A stretch of 41,993 nucleotides of DNA from a virus, in IMG/VR virus record IMGVR_UViG_3300050026_000207, positions 1 through 41,993 of that record. The stretch is one strand, 5' to 3'. The notes below the pieces were generated by a model that did no database searches, was not told where the DNA came from, and saw nothing but the letters and a program-made list of their open reading frames with translations. Shown piece after piece: positions 6,435 to 12,774 of this stretch. The position numbers and the translations under genes are program-made. Positions within the stretch are counted from its first letter, which is position 1; every line of letters starts with the position of its first letter.

Positions 6435-6481
6435 ATCCCTCCTTTAACAATGCCGGTTAAGTAATCATCCGGATATTTCAC
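6431..6481 (-). CDS. 16-residue micro-ORF ending in the cassette
   Basis: GTG-started MKYPDDYLTGIVKGGI with GGAGGAGGG ahead. It overlaps the DnaJ-finger gene as ATGA. It shares its end with the 5158-5217 ORF and its beginning with the 3880-3933 ORF, which supports a common origin. Confidence 0.45.
   Translation of the reverse strand: MKYPDDYLTGIVKGGI
6432..6460 (-). repeat. RBS cassette, copy G (most upstream)
   Basis: Variant with CCGGC in place of ACGGC. It is the first copy met by the minus-strand transcript. Confidence 0.88.
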
Positions 6482-6503
6482 TTCAACCCTCCTCCAACCC
6501 GTG

Positions 6504-6584
6504 CTAGGCTTTAACCTGTTTTGAGTAGAATATATAAATAACTCCAATTTGGCAGTTATTACAAAACCATGTCTGCTTGGTCAT
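6504..6584 (-). CDS. 26-residue CxxC peptide
   Basis: MTKQTWFCNNCQIGVIYIFY followed by SKQVKA, with AAAGGA seven bases before the ATG. A CxxC pair in a very short protein suggests a zinc-knuckle fragment or chance. It overlaps the end of the gene upstream. Confidence 0.35.
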   Translation of the reverse strand: MTKQTWFCNNCQIGVIYIFYSKQVKA

Positions 6585-6648
6585 AAGTGAATCCTTTGTT
6601 TAGTTGGTCGCATAATACTTCGTCTGCCTGGATGTCTGTAGGTGTCAT
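6559..6648 (-). CDS. 29-residue small protein
   Basis: MTPTDIQADEVLCDQLNKGF then TYDQADMVL. The start overlaps the upstream stop (ATGA). Acidic and helical, no family recognised. Confidence 0.45.
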   Translation of the reverse strand: MTPTDIQADEVLCDQLNKGFTYDQADMVL

Positions 6649-6767
6649 CTATCTTCTCCGTATTGATAATCCGCTTGATCAATTTCATCTTCCTTGCGTT
6701 CTTCTTCGAGTTCGTCGTCGTAGTTGTCAACTAAGTGGTTTCCTGACCTCGGGAGATTTGGTATCAT
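6645..6767 (-). CDS. 40-residue acidic protein
   Basis: Starts MIPNLPRSGNHLVDNYDDEL and continues with a strongly acidic helix (EEERKEDEIDQADYQYGEDR). A perfect GGAGG lies nine bases before the ATG, inside the end of the nuclease gene, which it overlaps by about 40 bases. Small acidic phage proteins often act as inhibitors or DNA mimics. That is only a possibility here. Confidence 0.55.
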   Translation of the reverse strand: MIPNLPRSGNHLVDNYDDELEEERKEDEIDQADYQYGEDR

Positions 6768-7188
6768 TGTGATTATCCTCCAATGCTTTGAACAAGTGCA
6801 TTATGTACTGACTGGCTTCGTCCCTGTTCGTACAAAAGACGGTATGTACGTTGTGTCTAACACGGATTGTAAAGAGCTGATAGACAATACTAAGTCCAGT
6901 TCTTCGCGAGTTACTATACCCGCTAAGTACCCGTCTAAGGCTGGCTTCAATAACGATGATAAGAGTGATACCCAATTCTTCCGCAAGTTGCATCTCGCGT
7001 CGGAAGCGGTCATATCCTTGACTAAGGGTTCCATAAGCATCTCCTAAACTTTTTCTTTCCACGACCACCTCCGACAGGCTTCCGTCGGAAAACTTCGCGC
7101 GATAGTCCCCGCACGGCAAGCACTCTCGGATGGTGGGTACTGTAAATTCTAATGGCAACTGTTCACGACTGTCCACGATAATCTGCAA
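6727..7188 (-). CDS. ERCC4/XPF-type nuclease
   Basis: 153 residues, a single ERCC4 nuclease domain. The N-terminus has VDSREQ (about 5-10); GDY and then VVVERKSLGDAYGTL (about 42-56) give the GDxnERKxxxD catalytic core, followed by RF and an acidic helix. The family cuts branched or flap DNA. The start is TTG with GGGAGG nine bases upstream, inside the end of the gene before. Next to the recombination genes it probably resolves branched intermediates or matures concatemers. Confidence 0.85.
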   Translation of the reverse strand: MQIIVDSREQLPLEFTVPTIRECLPCGDYRAKFSDGSLSEVVVERKSLGDAYGTLSQGYDRFRREMQLAEELGITLIIVIEASLRRVLSGYSNSRRTGLSIVYQLFTIRVRHNVHTVFCTNRDEASQYIMHLFKALEDNHNDTKSPEVRKPLS

Positions 7189-7192
7189 GGGC

Positions 7193-7618
7193 TTAGTCCT
7201 CCCAGGCGCAAGGTGCGCCCCCCGCGTCCTTCTCCGGCTGTATAAACTCGGTTACTTTGGCTTTGGGGGTCTTAACGGTTTCCCCTTCACGATTGACCCA
7301 TTCCTCTTCTACGTGTTCTATCATGGCGATTATGGACTTGCCGATAATATCCTTCGTTTCAAAGGAATATACTCCATCTTCGGAAGCTGGAACCTCGCAG
7401 GCCGCCAAGAGGGACTTTAACATCCAACGCTTCTTTGGCGTAGCCACTAACCAAACCTGCATGGACTTGTGAGTTTTGGTGTCCTCAATGGTGGTAATGT
7501 ACATTTCATTTCCGGCCTTACTCGTGCTTAAAATCATCTCTGTAATACGAACCAACCTTGCGCCTTCTTGTAAAATTGAAGGGGGACGGCGTTCTTCGGA
7601 CATATTGTATTCGGGCAT
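7193..7618 (-). CDS. DUF669-like putative single-stranded DNA-binding protein
   Basis: 141 residues. LQEGARLVRITEMILSTSKA, then NEMYITTIED and a later KVTEFIQPEK follow the pattern of the phage DUF669-like proteins that sit beside RecT/nuclease modules and probably bind ssDNA. The chosen ATG has AAGGAG at good spacing; longer readings run into the nuclease gene. It lies directly between the exonuclease and the ERCC4 nuclease. The family assignment is from memory of the pattern. Confidence 0.65.
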   Translation of the reverse strand: MPEYNMSEERRPPSILQEGARLVRITEMILSTSKAGNEMYITTIEDTKTHKSMQVWLVATPKKRWMLKSLLAACEVPASEDGVYSFETKDIIGKSIIAMIEHVEEEWVNREGETVKTPKAKVTEFIQPEKDAGGAPCAWED

Positions 7619-7619
7619 T

Positions 7620-8273
7620 TTAGGTCTCCTTTTTATGTTGGTAGTTATAGATTTTGAGGGCGGGCAGGAACACTTCGTTGAAACAGTCAAAGATTTCGTC
7701 ATGTCCCATTTCGTACACGTTATAAGCCACCTTGTCCTTAGCGATGGACACGATAATCGCTCGGTCAATACAGTTTTGTTTTACTTCGTTATACAGGAAG
7801 GTGTAGGCGGCCACCTGGACTTTGTAGCTGTCATAGACGTCCGGCTTATCTTTTTCTCCTGCTTTTCCCGACTTCCAGTCAATACAAAGGTCTGGTAGAA
7901 CAAGGTTTTTATCGGTCTTGCCGATGGCATCAATGGTTCCGTTGTACCCGTGTTTCTCGCTTGTTAAGGCCATTTCTGACCACTCAATAAAGATGTCGGG
8001 TCTTTCCTTGCGGAACTTAATGAAGCTATGAAGCGCACAAGTAACCTCTTCCGGGTACTCCGTTTCCACCGTGGCCTGGCCGGTAAGGATGTAGTTCTCC
8101 AGGCTTTTGTGTATATCGGTTCCGATTGTCCGACCCTTACTGGACTCCCTGTTGATAAACTCAAGAGTATTTTTTTTAAACCAAAATTCTAAGGGTATAT
8201 TACGCAACACCCCTAAAATCGTCGTTACCGACGGGTAATCATTCTCATAAGCCCTATGCTTTCTCTGTGCCAT
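7620..8273 (-). CDS. PD-(D/E)XK exonuclease (RecB/Cas4-like)
   Basis: 217 residues. GYNGTIDAIG (about 109-118), then CIDWKSGK (about 132-139) and YKVQVAAYTFLY (about 151-162) are motifs II, III and the QxxxY helix of the RecB-type PD-(D/E)XK nucleases. An upstream H (IGTDIHKSLENY) is the usual motif I helix. The ATG follows AGGAGGAAACAG. Paired with the RecT-like protein it forms a two-part recombination system: end resection plus strand annealing. Confidence 0.85.
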   Translation of the reverse strand: MAQRKHRAYENDYPSVTTILGVLRNIPLEFWFKKNTLEFINRESSKGRTIGTDIHKSLENYILTGQATVETEYPEEVTCALHSFIKFRKERPDIFIEWSEMALTSEKHGYNGTIDAIGKTDKNLVLPDLCIDWKSGKAGEKDKPDVYDSYKVQVAAYTFLYNEVKQNCIDRAIIVSIAKDKVAYNVYEMGHDEIFDCFNEVFLPALKIYNYQHKKET

Positions 8274-8439
8274 CTGTTTCCTCCTTAAATTCTAATCTCT
8301 TAAATGTATTATCATCTGTCAATACACAAACAGCATATTGGCAAGCAACAAAGATATTGCCCTTAAATTCACACATGCCAACTACCGCTCCGTAGCCATC
8401 GGGGACATTTGTTTTAAATTCAAACTTCTTTCGTTCCAT
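8254..8439 (-). CDS. Small beta-rich protein
   Basis: 61 residues: GYGAVVGMCEFKGNIFVACQ, then YAVCVLTDDNTFKRLEF. The strand pattern resembles one beta-propeller blade. It overlaps both neighbours (20 bases each), so it is embedded in the recombination operon. Small proteins of this kind are common near RecT genes; function unknown. Confidence 0.6.
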   Translation of the reverse strand: MERKKFEFKTNVPDGYGAVVGMCEFKGNIFVACQYAVCVLTDDNTFKRLEFKEETDGTEKA

Positions 8440-8995
8440 TGGCTACCTCCGTATCTACGTCGATTGCGACGGTAGTTCTTGGAGCAGTTTCTTCTGTTGC
8501 GGGGTCAAGGTCTTGTAATTCTTCCACAGTGTAATATCCTCCAATAACCTCTGGACAGAAGAATCTACAAGCGTTAGACAAGGCCCGAGCGTATAGCATA
8601 TTTCTGGGGTAGGACTTCCAGTTATCCTTGTTAACGAGGCCAGCCTTCGCCGCATCTTTGAAGGTAAAGGTCGTAGTTCCCACAATCCCGTCGGAGTTAG
8701 TAATGTCAATGGTACATTCTGCCTCATCCAACTTTTTGATAACATAGTCATATTTCTTGCTCCTTTTAATAAGCCCTGCCATACATTTAGCAGTAAGGCC
8801 AAGTTTGCCGCCTACTACGTAAATGCTCCCCATAGATTCAAATGGTAATAATCCCAATTCTTTTCCTGCTAAAATCTTAACCACAGCTTGCGCTTGTGAT
8901 TTCACGTCGGGAAACATCCCCGACTTAGCGAACACTTCTCCTATCGCCATCGGTTGTTTTAATTCATCCACTACTGATAATTCTTGATCGCTCAT
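8420..8995 (-). CDS. RecT-like single-strand annealing protein
   Basis: 191 residues. Features shared with RecT-like phage proteins: an N-terminal GKELGLLPFESMGSIYVVGG, a central strand with TFTFKDAAKAGL, and NWKSYPRNMLYARALSNACR followed by CPEVIGGYYTVEEL. The last part is the signature I recognise best. The Asp/Thr-rich tail is probably disordered. It would anneal ssDNA ends made by the exonuclease downstream. GGGGGTG precedes the ATG. Confidence 0.75.
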   Translation of the reverse strand: MSDQELSVVDELKQPMAIGEVFAKSGMFPDVKSQAQAVVKILAGKELGLLPFESMGSIYVVGGKLGLTAKCMAGLIKRSKKYDYVIKKLDEAECTIDITNSDGIVGTTTFTFKDAAKAGLVNKDNWKSYPRNMLYARALSNACRFFCPEVIGGYYTVEELQDLDPATEETAPRTTVAIDVDTEVANGTKEV

Positions 8996-8996
8996 A

Positions 8997-9467
8997 TTAC
9001 ACCCCCTGTTTATAATATAAATATTTCACGTTTTTTTGCCAGTCAATCCTCGCCTGGCACTCTCCGAAGCCACAATAGACGTAGCTTCTGCTAATAAAAG
9101 GTATAAAGTCCTTAATTCGTCTACCCCCATTCTTTTTAAAATCTCTGTATCTATGCCTAACCGTAGCAAGACAAGACCGGCGGCAACCCTCTTGACTTTC
9201 ACATTTGATAGATTTAATCCCATAGGGATATCTGCTTCCATCGCCTTCAGCTTCTTTGATTGCGAACACGAATTTATTTTCATTTAAAACCTCCAAAGAT
9301 AAATGGTGATGGTCTGCTAAATGCGGATTGCTCAAAAGTTTGGGTGATAAAAGTAATAATACAATGAGGCTGGTCAGAATAGCCAAGACAAATAGCAATA
9401 TATTGGTCGTGCATACAAAGCCATTCTTCATAACTGTACGTGGTATATTCGTCCATTTATTGCCCAT
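8997..9467 (-). CDS. Putative membrane protein overlapping another gene
   Basis: From the ATG at 9467 the frame gives MGNKWTNIPRTVMKNGFVC, a TM helix (ILLFVLAILTSLIVLLLLSP), and a Cys/Arg-rich tail that ends two bases before the RecT-like start. From 9283 onward a second frame encodes a convincing helical protein, so the tail may not be translated as read. Kept because the TM part explains 9284-9467, which nothing else does. Confidence 0.4.
   Translation of the reverse strand: MGNKWTNIPRTVMKNGFVCTTNILLFVLAILTSLIVLLLLSPKLLSNPHLADHHHLSLEVLNENKFVFAIKEAEGDGSRYPYGIKSIKCESQEGCRRSCLATVRHRYRDFKKNGGRRIKDFIPFISRSYVYCGFGECQARIDWQKNVKYLYYKQGV
9026..9283 (-). CDS. Small helical protein
   Basis: 85 residues with amphipathic helices (ILKRMGVDELRTLYLLLAEA, then TSIVASESARRGL). 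TTGGAGG at ideal spacing makes the start secure. It is fully contained, in another frame, within the longer membrane-protein ORF. I judge this one real from its composition and its ribosome-binding site. Confidence 0.65.
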   Translation of the reverse strand: MKINSCSQSKKLKAMEADIPMGLNLSNVKVKRVAAGLVLLRLGIDTEILKRMGVDELRTLYLLLAEATSIVASESARRGLTGKKT

Positions 9468-9603
9468 CCTGTTTCTCTTTAGGCCACCGCATAGCCCTCG
9501 CTTTTTTAAGATTCTCATTGATCGCCCTCATTTTCTTTTCGGACTTAGATCGTCCGGCTTTACGGCAGTTGCTTAACATCCATTCCTTTGTGTATTTTTT
9601 CAT
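9457..9603 (-). CDS. 48-residue basic protein
   Basis: MKKYTKEWMLSNCRKAGRSK then a Lys/Arg-rich helix. AGGAGG precedes the ATG, which overlaps the upstream stop (ATGA). A nucleic-acid-binding microprotein is plausible. Confidence 0.55.
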   Translation of the reverse strand: MKKYTKEWMLSNCRKAGRSKSEKKMRAINENLKKARAMRWPKEKQDGQ

Positions 9604-9764
9604 TTATCTTTAACCTCCTTTGATACAAGTATACTATCATTCTTTGGAATGTCAACACAATCTTTGATAGAGATAATTTTTCCTGTTGGTACGAAAACGC
9701 TTATCTTAGCCATTGTCTCGTCGTCGAAGCCCTGTTGTAACTGCCATTCTTTTTTTGTAACCAT
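9600..9764 (-). CDS. 54-residue hypothetical protein
   Basis: MVTKKEWQLQQGFDDETMAK followed by a strand-rich part (ISVFVPTGKIISIKDCVDIP). GGGGCG lies before the ATG. It is coupled to the next gene by ATGA. No family recognised. Confidence 0.55.
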   Translation of the reverse strand: MVTKKEWQLQQGFDDETMAKISVFVPTGKIISIKDCVDIPKNDSILVSKEVKDK

Positions 9765-9826
9765 ATATTACGCCCCGCTGAGTAAGTGAATCTCCGCCCG
9801 CACGTTTTGACAGAAGGCACACGGGG

Positions 9827-11191
9827 CTATTGTTGCCAGCCTTTGTCTGGTTGATGTTCGCTTTTAAATTCTACATATTTTAAATTACGCCAAACACGTT
9901 TGCCATTGACGCTTGTTGTCTTAGGAGTAACTTTTCCGTATTTCTGAAAAACTCTAGAAGAGAATATTGCTAAATTTAATTTGTGCATTTCAGTTTGACC
10001 GCACCATTGAATGTATTTCTTAAATAATTCCCCTTTCTCTATATAAATACCATCTGAAACGTCAACTATAACGTGTTCATCAAAAAATATATTGCTAGGA
10101 TTATTGTCATCTTCTAAGTCTTGTATAGCTTCCTTCATAAAATTAACTTCTTCAAATGATTGCCGCTTCATTAGCCGGGCAAGTCCCTTAATTGACCAAT
10201 TTAATATTCCAGGTAATTCCTCTAAAAGCTGTTCTCTTAGATTTATATTTCTTTCTTCTGGTTTGAAGACCCTATCACATGGTATTAAAATTAAGCGATT
10301 ATAAAAAGCAGAAGAATGATCTGTTATGTAGGGAAATTTATTTGCAGATAAAACCATTTTACAAAATGGGTTAAAATCAAACGGGGTTTCATATTTATCA
10401 TTAGAGGTTATTTCTTCGCCCGTTACTATTTTTTTAAAATCCTCCTCGAAGTCAACCGCTTTTGCAGACACATCTTTGTCAAAATTGATTAGCTTCCCAA
10501 TCATCTGTGATGTATACACGGGATTAATAATATATTTTAGGGGAATTGAAGAACAATTTTTCTTCCCTACCATGTGTTGCAAGGTGTTTAAAATGGTTGA
10601 CTTTCCTGATCGTGATTCTCCTAGCAACAACATCCCCTTTTCTTGTTTAACATCCCGCGTTAAGCATTGCCCAAAAAATTCCTGCAATACGTTTATTTTA
10701 TCCTGCTTATTTTCAAGAATCTCATTGAGACTTTTTATCCACAAATCACATTTAGCTTGAGCATCGTATTTATAAGGTATTCTTATGGTAGACAAATATT
10801 TAGGCTCATGTTTAAGAACATTATTTCCAATCGGGTCAATCATATAATTTTCAAGATTAAGTAAATGACTTTTATTAAAATCTTCAAGGTGTTTAAAGGC
10901 AAGCAATTTATAATTTTTTACAATCTTTTCGCGGCGTTCAACTGGAAACTTCGTTACAATTTTATTCCCCTTTTTATCCAATATGTCATTTTCAATCTTG
11001 GCTAAAAATTCTAACTCCCTCATTTCTTGCCAATAACCCTGTTGGTAGAAATAAATTTTATCATTCTCCATGCAGTAGCTAAATTGACCAATTTCACCAT
11101 TCGCAACTCTTAATGCAAATTTCCTGAAACGGTCTTCTTCAAATTTGTTTTCGTCTGCCGGGTCTTTTGGTACTGTCTTTACGTCTGCCAT
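9827..11191 (-). CDS. SF3 (D5-type) replicative helicase
   Basis: 454 residues. An N-terminal part of about 180 residues resembles the D5_N region. Then come Walker A GESRSGKST (191-199), a B-type strand LINFDKDV, sensor-1-like MVLSANKFP, and an arginine finger AFYNRL. A winged-helix-like C-terminus follows. This is the SF3 helicase part of phage/plasmid P4- or D5-like proteins. No primase (TOPRIM or AEP) motifs precede it, so priming must come from the host or another protein. It probably unwinds the phage origin. The ATG follows AGGACAAT, and a strong stem-loop lies just upstream. Confidence 0.88.
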   Translation of the reverse strand: MADVKTVPKDPADENKFEEDRFRKFALRVANGEIGQFSYCMENDKIYFYQQGYWQEMRELEFLAKIENDILDKKGNKIVTKFPVERREKIVKNYKLLAFKHLEDFNKSHLLNLENYMIDPIGNNVLKHEPKYLSTIRIPYKYDAQAKCDLWIKSLNEILENKQDKINVLQEFFGQCLTRDVKQEKGMLLLGESRSGKSTILNTLQHMVGKKNCSSIPLKYIINPVYTSQMIGKLINFDKDVSAKAVDFEEDFKKIVTGEEITSNDKYETPFDFNPFCKMVLSANKFPYITDHSSAFYNRLILIPCDRVFKPEERNINLREQLLEELPGILNWSIKGLARLMKRQSFEEVNFMKEAIQDLEDDNNPSNIFFDEHVIVDVSDGIYIEKGELFKKYIQWCGQTEMHKLNLAIFSSRVFQKYGKVTPKTTSVNGKRVWRNLKYVEFKSEHQPDKGWQQ

Positions 11192-11208
11192 ATTGTCCTA
11201 AAATAATC

Positions 11209-11266
11209 GTGCCCGCCCCGTGTTACAAACAACGTGTAACGCTCTGCTAAGAGTTGGGGCGGGCAC
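11209..11266. other. Three-way-junction-like inverted repeat upstream of the helicase
   Basis: An outer 11-bp GC-rich stem (GTGCCCGCCCC, 11209-11219, with GGGGCGGGCAC, 11256-11266) encloses two small hairpins: GTTAC/GTAAC (11222-11226, 11236-11240) and CTCT/AGAG with a GCTA loop (11242-11253). On the minus strand it lies in the 5' leader of the helicase, 18 bases before the ATG. It may be an RNA element, a protein site or an origin. Confidence 0.75.
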
Positions 11267-11300
11267 AAAAAAAGCCCGACAAGGATAATTCCCGTCGGGC
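11267..11300 (-). terminator. Intrinsic terminator (minus strand)
   Basis: A 7-bp stem GCCCGAC/GTCGGGC with a 13-base loop is followed on the minus strand by seven T. It would end transcripts from the HNH-like and small genes before the helicase, unless read-through is controlled. Confidence 0.8.
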
Positions 11301-11384
11301 AATATTGCATTTTTTAATCGTTGTTGTTTGAACTCTTAGCATGAATAAATATTAAATCAAGAATCATCCTTTGTCAAGATAATT

Positions 11385-11573
11385 CTATCTTAAAAAACAG
11401 CAGATAATGAATACTGCGATTGCCCAGATCGCGCACCATTTTAAGCTGTCCCAGACTTTTTCTTCGTTATAATCGTTATACCAGACTTGCTCTTCTTTGA
11501 TTGGCGGATTGCCGCGCAAGATTCGCCTGATGTGCTTTATCTGTTTACAGTCGTTTTTTCTAATTAAGTCCAT
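11385..11573 (-). CDS. Small C-terminal-anchored membrane protein
   Basis: 62 residues. The basic N-terminus (KNDCKQIKHIRRILRGNPPI) is followed by a C-terminal TM helix (LKWCAIWAIAVFIICCFLR). GGGGGAAATT precedes the ATG. A tail-anchored membrane microprotein; function unknown. Confidence 0.6.
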   Translation of the reverse strand: MDLIRKNDCKQIKHIRRILRGNPPIKEEQVWYNDYNEEKVWDSLKWCAIWAIAVFIICCFLR

Positions 11574-11603
11574 AATTTCCCCCTTGTTTAACTACCTCTT
11601 GGT

Positions 11604-11774
11604 TTACAGTTGTACCGGTTCTTTTATTCGCCTGATTAGCTCATAGTATATAGCCCAAAGTTGCTTAATAGGCTTGCGATCAAGCCCGGCCGTACACTGG
11701 CCCGCGTTCCAATATTGCCTTTGAATCCATATAATCAAATCCTTCTTTGTAGCAGGTTTCCAATATTCACCCAT
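11604..11774 (-). CDS. 56-residue hypothetical protein
   Basis: MGEYWKPATKKDLIIWIQRQ, then YWNAGQCTAGLDRKPIKQLW and a Tyr/Arg-rich end. AAAGGAGGG gives a very strong site seven bases before the ATG. Helical; resembles small phage proteins predicted to bind DNA, but no family recognised. Confidence 0.6.
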   Translation of the reverse strand: MGEYWKPATKKDLIIWIQRQYWNAGQCTAGLDRKPIKQLWAIYYELIRRIKEPVQL

Positions 11775-11795
11775 ATACTATCCCTCCTTTGGTCA

Positions 11796-12146
11796 TTATC
11801 GTTGAAAATCAAGCCATTTTTGAGCCATATATTTTTGCCCCACTTCTTTCATTTGTTCATGTGATAAAAAAAATGACTTAATCATATTACAAGGAAAACA
11901 AGCAAAACAAATATTATCTATTTCATACCCAACTGAGGAATCTTTCCTGTCAACTGTGATTACCTTTATTCTTATATTAGGATATGCTTCTTTTATTAAA
12001 TGTTCTGGTATGCCACAATAACAACATTTTTTTTCATTGCCATGCCAGAATTTAGAAAACTCTTCTTTTGTACAATAATTTAATTCCATTTTTCTTGCTC
12101 TTAATTGATATTGATACCATCTTGCTAATGCTTTGTCTTTATTCAT
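11796..12146 (-). CDS. HNH-like (endonuclease VII-type) protein
   Basis: 116 residues. CCYCG (about 41-45), then VITVDRKDSSVGYEIDNICF with ACFPCNMIKS give the treble-clef HNH layout: Cys pair, central strand with D, Asn, second Cys pair. The usual first His is Arg (TVDR), as in many endonuclease VII-like phage proteins. It may cut DNA as a free homing enzyme or act in recombination. It is the first gene after the promoter at 12181-12209. Confidence 0.65.
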   Translation of the reverse strand: MNKDKALARWYQYQLRARKMELNYCTKEEFSKFWHGNEKKCCYCGIPEHLIKEAYPNIRIKVITVDRKDSSVGYEIDNICFACFPCNMIKSFFLSHEQMKEVGQKYMAQKWLDFQR

Positions 12147-12160
12147 ATTTTATCTCCTTT

Positions 12161-12194
12161 TTATAGTCTAAAACTACCTTATTATAGACTATAA
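12161..12194. promoter_or_regulatory. Dyad operator over the promoter start site
   Basis: Nine-base arms TTATAGTCT (12161-12169) and AGACTATAA (12186-12194) overlap the -10 and the expected start site of the minus-strand promoter. A repressor dimer binding here would block it. No repressor gene is recognised in the window. Confidence 0.6.
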
Positions 12195-12209
12195 ATAATG
12201 AGATGTCAA
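12181..12209 (-). promoter_or_regulatory. Consensus sigma-70 promoter (minus strand)
   Basis: TTGACA, a 17-base spacer, then TATAAT, both hexamers perfect. The start would be near 12174, about 28 bases before the HNH-like gene's ATG, leaving room for its AAGGAG site. Confidence 0.85.
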
Positions 12210-12241
12210 CCCTGTTAATTCCCCTATTCTATATGTATATC

Positions 12242-12445
12242 CTAAAAGATATTACATACTTCTTTAAATTCCGAGCTGTCAATCTTTAGGCTCTTGATGT
12301 ACCGAGTTAGAATAATATCCCCTTTATCAGTATCAAAGTCTAAATACTCAATTCCCGCGAAAGACTTGCTTTGCTTTACAATCTTTCTAAATTGCTTTAA
12401 TCTTACATCTACTGTCCATCCTTTATATACTGGTAATATTCTCAT
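12242..12445 (-). CDS. Small conserved-looking phage protein
   Basis: 67 residues starting MRILPVYKGWTVDVRLKQFR, with IEYLDFDTDKGDIIL later. This kind of short 'YKGYTVDxRLxQFRK... DFDxxKG' protein occurs in many phages and plasmids as I recall, function unknown. GAAAGGA precedes this ATG; an upstream start would run through a strong hairpin. Confidence 0.6.
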   Translation of the reverse strand: MRILPVYKGWTVDVRLKQFRKIVKQSKSFAGIEYLDFDTDKGDIILTRYIKSLKIDSSEFKEVCNIF

Positions 12446-12465
12446 TTTATTATCCTTTCTTATAA

Positions 12466-12510
12466 GGGCCTCTCCCGGCCCCCAATGCACCGGGAGAGTT
12501 TGACAGGCCC
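12466..12510. other. Stem-loop before the 12445 start
   Basis: CTCTCCCGG (12470-12478) pairs with CCGGGAGAG (12490-12498), with an outer GGGCC/GGCCC. It lies about 20 bases upstream of the ATG. On the minus strand there is no T-run after it, so it is not a classic terminator. Confidence 0.75.
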
Positions 12511-12514
12511 TATA

Positions 12515-12727
12515 TTATTGAGTTTTAATTTTCTCATCAATCACGCGCTTGATAGTTAAATATAAGCCAAGATCTGTTTTTGTTCCCCAGGCCGTATCAT
12601 ATCTAATACCGGTACCATAATTTCTTAATTTCTTTAATCCTAATAAATGAGCTATTGTCCGGCCAATTTCTTCCTGCTCAATTTGATCTTGTGTCCTTTT
12701 ATAGTTTTCTGTTTCTTGAATATTCAT
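12515..12727 (-). CDS. Small hypothetical protein
   Basis: 70 residues starting MNIQETENYKRTQDQIEQEE, with GRTIAHLLGLKKLRNYGTGI following. Helical then mixed. A TTG start 24 bases upstream lacks a good site; GAGGG precedes the ATG. No family recognised. Confidence 0.55.
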   Translation of the reverse strand: MNIQETENYKRTQDQIEQEEIGRTIAHLLGLKKLRNYGTGIRYDTAWGTKTDLGLYLTIKRVIDEKIKTQ

Positions 12728-12741
12728 ATACCCTCTTTTCT

Positions 12742-12761
12742 GTCCGGACAAGCCGCCGGAC
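12742..12761. other. Stem-loop before the 12727 start
   Basis: GTCCGG and CCGGAC, 8-base loop, 15 bases before the ATG. Confidence 0.6.
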
Positions 12762-12774
12762 TCGGCATATAATT

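Noticed and set aside
6542-6682. 35-residue basic ORF starting MKLIKRIINTEK on the minus strand
   Set aside because: It lies in an alternative frame across two better-supported micro-genes, without its own clear site.
9768-9836. CxxC-containing frame (APCAFCQNVRAEIHLLSGA) after the helicase gene
   Set aside because: Resembles a zinc-knuckle peptide but has no ATG, GTG or TTG start before it; only rare codons could initiate.
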